Shown here: in pieces, positions 58,536 through 64,000 of the stretch
Numbering within the stretch: the stretch's first letter is position 1
How the letters are laid out: each line of letters opens with the position of its first letter
Made by a program: the position numbers and the translations under genes
DNA from: Patiria miniata
Lineage: Eukaryota > Echinodermata > Asteroidea > Valvatida > Asterinidae
DNA length: 64,000 bases
Reading direction: 5' to 3'
Assembly: GCF_015706575.1 (NCBI RefSeq)
Contig: NW_024037052.1
Location: 12,450,711-12,514,710, forward strand
Notes under the pieces: generated by a model
Database searches by the model: none
What the model saw: the letters and a program-made list of their open reading frames with translations, nothing else
Told to the model about the DNA's origin: nothing

Positions 58536-61500
58536 TCATACTCGATGAAAAATCTTGACAGAGTTCTGATCAGCCACTACTAGTTCACCGCTTGGAGAAA
58601 AGGTAATGCCAAATGGCCGCCTCAATTTTTTCGCTACACAATCAACATAGACCCCCTGGGAATCATAGTGGTGTACTTCATTGCTTCCGTCTTCACCACA
58701 ATGAAAGGAAACGTAGATCTCGCCTTCATCATCGCAGCATACACCGGCTGGTTTCGCATCCTTTCCATCCACAGAAGTGCCGACATGGAACTCTTTTCTG
58801 TTCAGATCTACGCATCGTAATTCACGTCTGCGATACATGGGCAATTCTTTGGTAACGGAATTACGGAATTTTGTCACTTTGTCAAGGATTCTTCTTCCCA
58901 AGAAAATATGTTCTATGCTAGGCAACTAATCTAAACATGGAATGGGAGCCAAGACCCAATAGAATTGATTGACCGCTAAAAAAAAAAAATTCCCACAAGA
59001 TTACCCTTTAAGGGGCGGAGCTTAATATCGGTAACGGAATTACGGACGAAGGACAAGCATATTTGAGTTCTCGCATAAATTAATAAAACTCTCTGAAGTT
59101 TTGAAATTTTAAAATTGGACACTACCTGTTATTTGTAGAGTTCAGGGGGGTTGTTAACTACAATGCAGAACAAAGTTGAAAAAATAATCACTCTTTTCAT
59201 AATTTGCATTTTTATCACGGTAACGGAATTACGCCTGGGCGGTAACGGAATTACGCCATAGGTTTACATGTAATAGGTAAATGCAATACATTAATATTGA
59301 ATTCAACATAAACTCATCACAATACAAATTTTAGAAGTTTATAAAATGCCACAAGGGGAAAGCTAAGTGAAAATTAGCAGATCAAAATGTAAATGTAGGC
59401 CTAAATATGTCTGGGCTTCAGATTTTAGGTCAAAGGTCAAGGTCAAATGAAAGCAGTCTGGTGATGGCTGCGTTGCCTGTTAGCAATGTATATTTTTTTT
59501 TACCGCAAATCAAATTTTACTATGAACAATTGTATTTTCGTATTTCACTAGTTTATCGTGGAAAATACAATAAAACTGCACTGGTTGGCATCTCTGAGCA
59601 AGGGAGGATGTTAAGTTATGCCAAGTAGAAGTACAAGTACAGTCTGGTACTCAACTTTCATATACTTGTTGTGGAATATATTTTCTGTGGGTACCAGACA
59701 ACGGCTTTGGCAATGTACATCATTGGCTTTTGCTGTAATTTTCAGAAATGAACTATTTGAGGGGTTAACAAATATTGTTACACTGACATGTTTGAAGTTT
59801 TGCGTTCGAAAATGCTGGAAAACCAAGAAAAACAAAACTGTTCAAGTAGTCTGGTTCCTTGACTCCACTAAAGGTAAAATGGATCAATTTATAGATGCCG
59901 GAAAAGTGGAAAGTAAGGGAACCAGACTAGCTGGCCTGCACCCGTTCATGAACATGTAACAAAAAGCAAACAAAATTTGGACCAGAAAGAGTGTAAAGTT
60001 GGAGCAGTAGTTGAAAAATAGTTAGGTTTTTCCAACGGTGGTCGGCCGACCACCGTTGGAAATGTATACAAAAATATCATTTTCTTGAAAATTACTTCAC
60101 ACCAGGTGCCATAATTTTACAGGATGCTTTAGACTGTCATTTACCAACATCCTAGTAAAGTATTTCGTAAAAACTTGGTAGTTTTATTTTCTGATGTTTG
60201 CAAATGTTTTATATTCCCTTTAAGCATCCAAACAACTATTAGCATTTTTTTAAAAAGTAAAAAAAAAAAGTAAAAGTAAAAAATATCAATGGAACACCTG
60301 ATTATTTTTAATTGTATAACAGCAAATTAAAGAGGGAAATGATTTAACAAGTAATTTAGTATTTAAAGTTATTGTCCAAGGTTACATGCAAATCTCCTAT
60401 TTAATATGTCATGTAAATAATCTGGAGGAAGTGTGCATACTTTGTGCATGCGTAATTCCGTTACCGTAATTCCGTTACCGTTTCGTAATTCCGTTACCAC
60501 TTGGAAAAATGCCAAGAAATTACTATTTTAAAGTTTTTCTTTTTCATTTATGTTTATAGTTGGGTCTTTTCTCAACATACATAATTTGAAGAAAAAACAC
60601 AAGAAAATTTGTGAAATAAGTAACTTTTGCCATTTTTTCGGTAACGGAATTACGTGCTAATTTTGACATTTTTAAATGAAGGCCTACACTATATATATAT
60701 ATATATATTTAGATTTTTAGATTTTTTTTAATGACCCTGAGTAATGTTAGTAACTTGTAACATCATAAAATAAATCAAATCTTTTCCCTGTGATTCAGAA
60801 AGTAATACATACACAAAATTTTATTTTTTTACCAAATCTGAACGTTTTTAATCATAAATTGCAAAAATCACTGTTTTTACCAGAAATATGTAATTTTTTT
60901 TAATTTCGTTTTTTGAACTGAATTCCCCATTTAATTGAGGTCTGGAAAAAGTACAAAAAAGGTTTAATATGTAAATATTTATTTTTGACATTTTTTGCTC
61001 TCCCATGGAGAATTGCCCACATTGCAAAAATGAGACGTTCCTTGTTTGCGACAATGTCAATGGGAACCATTTCAGTATTTGGAATGACCTTGATCAAAGA
61101 TCCGTCCAGATTGTGGAGAGATGTGACCCCCGACTTCTTGTCAACCACTGCTACCTGATTGTTATTGTCAACAGTGACACCACCGGTATAAATCAAACTG
61201 CTTGACTGATCCTTGCTATCGGCCTGCAGTAGGTTGAACTTTGAAATCAATTGATGGCTCATATCAAAGACTTTTACATGATCTTCACAGTGTGCCAGAA
61301 GTAGATCGTCGGGTGTTACAGCAATACCGTATGTTGCATTCAGAGCAAACTTTGCTTTGAAGTGTCCAGTAGAAGTGAATACAGACAATCGTTTATTGTT
61401 TATATCATTGAGAGCAATGTTACCATTGCTAAAGCATACAATGCCTGTTGCACGGTTGAATTCACCGTCACCATTCCCTTGCTTACCGAATTCAATCTTT

Positions 61501-62636
61501 AACTGCCATTTCTCTTCGTGAAGTATTTCACCAAGGTCTTTGTCAAGCACAACGTCTTGGCATTTGACCCCGATGAAAGAGTCACCGTGTTTCACTCGCT
61601 CAAACTGGAGATCCTTCCGGAATTCCAGGTTGTGCATCACCTTAGGCTTCAAATTCAAGAGTTCGAAGTCGTCAGCTTGTTGCATCAAGTCGCTCACTGC
61701 TGCCTCGATCTTCTCTGCTTGTTCCATCTTCTTCTCATTGTTGGTGTGTACCTTTACAAAGTCATCATCTCTTTTCTTGCCAATTTCAGTGACCTTGTCT
61801 ATGAGAAGTTGAGACTTCATCTCGATTTTGGCAATCTCTTCTTCCTTCTTAGCTTGAATGTCACTGCAGGCCCGGGTCACCATTATTTTCAGTCTGTTTC
61901 TTGCGCGGTCAGCCGATTCCTCACTTGCTTTGAATTCTTCTTTACTCTTCTGTAATTTCTGCAAGACATCATTCACTTCTTCACGGTAGGATCTTACAGC
62001 GTTGGCGATTTCACTCAACTGGTGGTCAGCGGAGCGGTGATCGATTGTCGCACATATGCCACACATCATCATTTTGCACGTCTCGCAGTAAAAATGCATG
62101 TTCTGGTCAGCATGCTTCTGACATTTCGGGGAATACATCATGCTGAGATCTGCCGAGGAACCCTCCTTCTGCTCCGGGTGTTCAACTGGTGTAACCCGAT
62201 GTGTCTTGGTGCGTTTGAATCGTGCATGAGCTGCCTTGCATAGCTGGCACAGATTTTCTTCGCAGTCCAGGCATCGCAAAACAGCCTCTAACCCCTCGTC
62301 GCATTGGTCACACATCGGTGAAGTCGTTGCTTGCTGGGGGGTCTCTAGCGATCGTTCCTGTTGGTTGATCTCATCCACCAGGGACTTCAAGAAGAAGCAG
62401 TCAAGTAGACTGGGCAAGCCAGCATCCGGCACCGGGCTTTCCCTCCTGCAGACCGGGCATGTGATCTTGCCTGTACTCGGCTGCTGTTTGCTCAACATCC
62501 CATCCAGACAGTTGAGGCAAAAGGTGTGGAGACAGTCCAGTATCTTGGGATCTTTGTAACGACAGAAGCAGATGGGGCATTCCAGGTGACCCTGGCTGAT
62601 CTCACCTAACATGGTTTTGGCTGTGGCCTCAGCCAT
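58536..62636 (-). CDS. TRIM-type E3 ubiquitin ligase (RING, two B-boxes, coiled coil, NHL), split by a transposon
   Basis: The first part, 62636-61019, encodes MAEATAKTML..., with a C3HC4 RING (C20 to C63), B-box 1 (C109 to about H146), B-box 2 (C172, H175, C184, C187, C192, C195, H200, H205), a coiled coil (about 210-325) and NHL-type repeats from about 383. The last part, 58838-58536, encodes MYRRRELRCVDL to VADQNSVKIFHRV, the usual NHL end. Between them lies the 58839-61018 transposon. Without it and one ACAT duplicate the frame joins exactly (RLIFA-MYRRR), giving 638 residues, the normal family size. TRIM-NHL proteins ubiquitinate cytoplasmic targets or bind RNA, often in immunity or development. 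As it stands the frame runs on into the element and ends at about residue 578, unless splicing removes it. A CAG acceptor at 62659-62661 suggests a 5' UTR intron. Confidence 0.88.
59636..59935. repeat. Nested inverted repeats with GTCTGGT ends
   Basis: Two small inverted pairs, ACAGTCTGGTAC / GTACCAGAC (59638-59700) and TAGTCTGGTTCCTT / AAGGGAACCAGACTA (59848-59930). They may be a small MITE inserted in the larger element. Confidence 0.5.
60029..60062. repeat. 34-bp perfect palindrome
   Basis: TTTCCAACGGTGGTCGG followed directly by its complement, with no loop, centre between 60045 and 60046. It lies within the TRIM-inserted transposon and would extrude a cruciform or RNA hairpin. Confidence 0.95.
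60690..60709. repeat. (AT)n microsatellite
   Basis: Ten TA units within the transposon right half. Confidence 0.9.
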
Positions 62637-64000
62637 CTTTAGGTAGCTTACTTACAACCTGAAAAAATGAATATGTCCACAATATAATTTGCCTTGTACT
62701 TAAATGGCAATGGACACCATTTGCATGCATTCAATAGTTAACGAAATTGCCAAAATATGGAATATTCTTCGCTATTGTAAGTAAACAATAGGACCATGCA
62801 TATACTATGGGTGTAAGTCAAAATATATTAATAGGGAGGTTTCGCAAGCGAACGGTTACGCTTACACTTACGTTTAGCTATTCGTATCCGTTTTTTTCTT
62901 ACGTGTAGCGAGCGAGATATGCGTGTCGTCTGCACGTTTAGCATTGGCGTAGCCAGGAATTTTTCAGAATTTTTTATAAATTCTGGCAGAATTTTATTAT
63001 GACGTCATTTGTTTGTGCTACGACTTCTAAAAGAGGGATATTTTTAATTTTTTTTTTCTTTTTGAATACTGTTTACAACTTATCAATCTACAATGGACTT
63101 TAAATGATTCTAATCAAATTCTTAATTTAACATTCATGCTCAACACTCGAGGCATTATACCAATGGTGAAATTACCCTTTATTGTGATGTCAAAATAGCA
63201 GATTTTGTTTGGTCAGTCGAATTAATTTCGACTGTTTCAGCACATTAGTCTACTCGATACCGGTGTAGCATGAATTTAGGTTTTATGGAATACGGACTCA
63301 TTGATGGTATTGCGCATGCTCATGCATAGATAATTAGGAGAGGGACCGATCAAGTGGGAGGGTTTAACCAATAAAAGGGAAAAAGAGTCAGATTTTCATA
63401 TGAGCCCAATTTTCATATGACGCCGGAATGTAAATTTTTAGTCAAGATTTTCAAACTTATAACCACCTACCTTTTGAGAAAATACCACATGAATTCAGCC
63501 TGGACGCAGGTTCAAGGGGCTCCTTACTCTTTCAATCTGAATGGAGACAAATGGAATTAATCGAGGTAAACCTAACAGGGCTAGCTAAGTGTCGTCAAAA
63601 TAGAAAGCTTGGAAATTCAAGGTTCTGAATGAGCACTCTTGAGATAGTGTTTGCTTCTGTTTAATTCATCACTTTACATGCAGGACCAGTTTATATTTGT
63701 GTCAATGCTGAAGCATTTCAGCGTTGTGTAATGTCCGTGACAGGTCTTTTAAGTCAAGAGCTCATAAACCTGAAAATGGTTTTTGTTTTTTAAATGTACA
63801 TATAGGGCCTATATCAACCATCTAGTAATTGGACCACTGATCTGAATTGTTAATTAGACTATGGTTAATCGGCTCTGTCAAATTGCCTCTGAACATCATA
63901 ACGCTGGAAATGCCCAGTGTACAATACTGGACACAGTTGATTCACATTACTAATAACTTACTAGTTGTATTACATTACTAGCAGTACGTTGCCATAAAAC
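62637..64000 (-). other. Upstream region of the TRIM gene
   Basis: No gene is supported. The minus strand has a T-rich tract and CAG acceptor at about 62659-62675, pointing to an upstream leader exon further right. A lone TTGGCGTAGCCAGGAATTTT near 62945 is half of an hAT-like MITE end as at 21373. Confidence 0.5.
63265..63430 (+). repeat. Interspersed repeat shared with 19645-19810
   Basis: Second copy of the family, with CGGTGTAGCATGAATTTAGG, TACGGACTCATTGATGG, AACCAATAAAAGGGAAAAAG and paired TTTTCATATGA words at its end. Confidence 0.55.

Larger units (their letters stand above)
58839..61018. mobile_element. 2.18 kb non-autonomous DNA transposon inside the TRIM coding sequence
   Basis: Terminal inverted repeats GGGCAATTCT (58839-58848) and AGAATTGCCC (61009-61018) are flanked by ACAT at 58835-58838 and 61019-61022. 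Eight copies of GGTAACGGAATTACG lie inside: direct at 58851, 59030, 59219, 59241 and 60640, inverted at 60451, 60465 and 60484. They look like subterminal transposase-binding repeats. No transposase is recognised; the largest internal frame (59618-59959, 113 codons) matches nothing I know. The 4-bp duplication would fit Sola, Chapaev or Academ groups, but the superfamily is open. Confidence 0.85.

Noticed and set aside
61518-61955. 145-residue + strand frame and other + frames at 61005-62559
   Set aside because: Antisense shadows of the TRIM coding sequence.
1-64000. CRISPR arrays, rRNA genes, bacterial operons
   Set aside because: None seen; introns, Kozak starts and transposon types are those of an animal nuclear genome.

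Overview
The window is animal nuclear DNA, AT-rich and intron-bearing. It is most likely from a marine invertebrate deuterostome, and an echinoderm is my best guess. This rests on three things: tandem double-MYND/DUF4470 genes, a TRIM-NHL gene of the kind expanded in echinoderms, and many short inverted-repeat transposons. No species can be named from the sequence alone.

Positions 1-53180 hold a head-to-tail array, all on the + strand, of one gene family. There are seven complete copies (A to G) and one decayed copy (H). Each complete gene has a short coding exon of 67-68 codons, starting at GCCACCATGG in most copies, that carries one MYND-type zinc finger and the first two cysteines of a second. 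A 0.3-0.8 kb phase-0 intron follows, then a long exon that completes the second finger and adds a DUF4470 domain and a conserved C-terminal region, giving proteins of 609-621 residues. Upstream of six complete copies and of H lies a conserved promoter-like block with a TGACGTCA-type (CRE/ATF) palindrome and a splice donor that ends a probable leader exon. The spacers are also repeated. The D-E interval appears to have been copied as G-H, with H then losing most of its coding sequence. Copy F is an old divergent paralog, yet it carries about 165 bp almost identical to its neighbours, a likely gene-conversion tract.

The spacers and introns hold a layered set of elements: a 1.77 kb TIR transposon with 9-bp target duplications, an hAT-like MITE with 8-bp duplications, several fold-back MITEs (one stack nested), tRNA-derived SINE relics in intron 2, and a 5'-truncated LINE. 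Insertions private to one unit or shared by several date the duplications.

Positions 53174-64000 are unrelated single genes: an intronless rhodopsin-class GPCR (+, 55521-56564) and a TRIM-NHL E3 ligase gene (-, 62636-58536). The TRIM reading frame is split by a 2.18 kb DNA transposon with GGGCAATTCT terminal inverted repeats, ACAT target duplications and eight internal copies of GGTAACGGAATTACG. A fragment of array spacer at about 57240-57600 lies beyond the GPCR, so the array once reached further or was rearranged.
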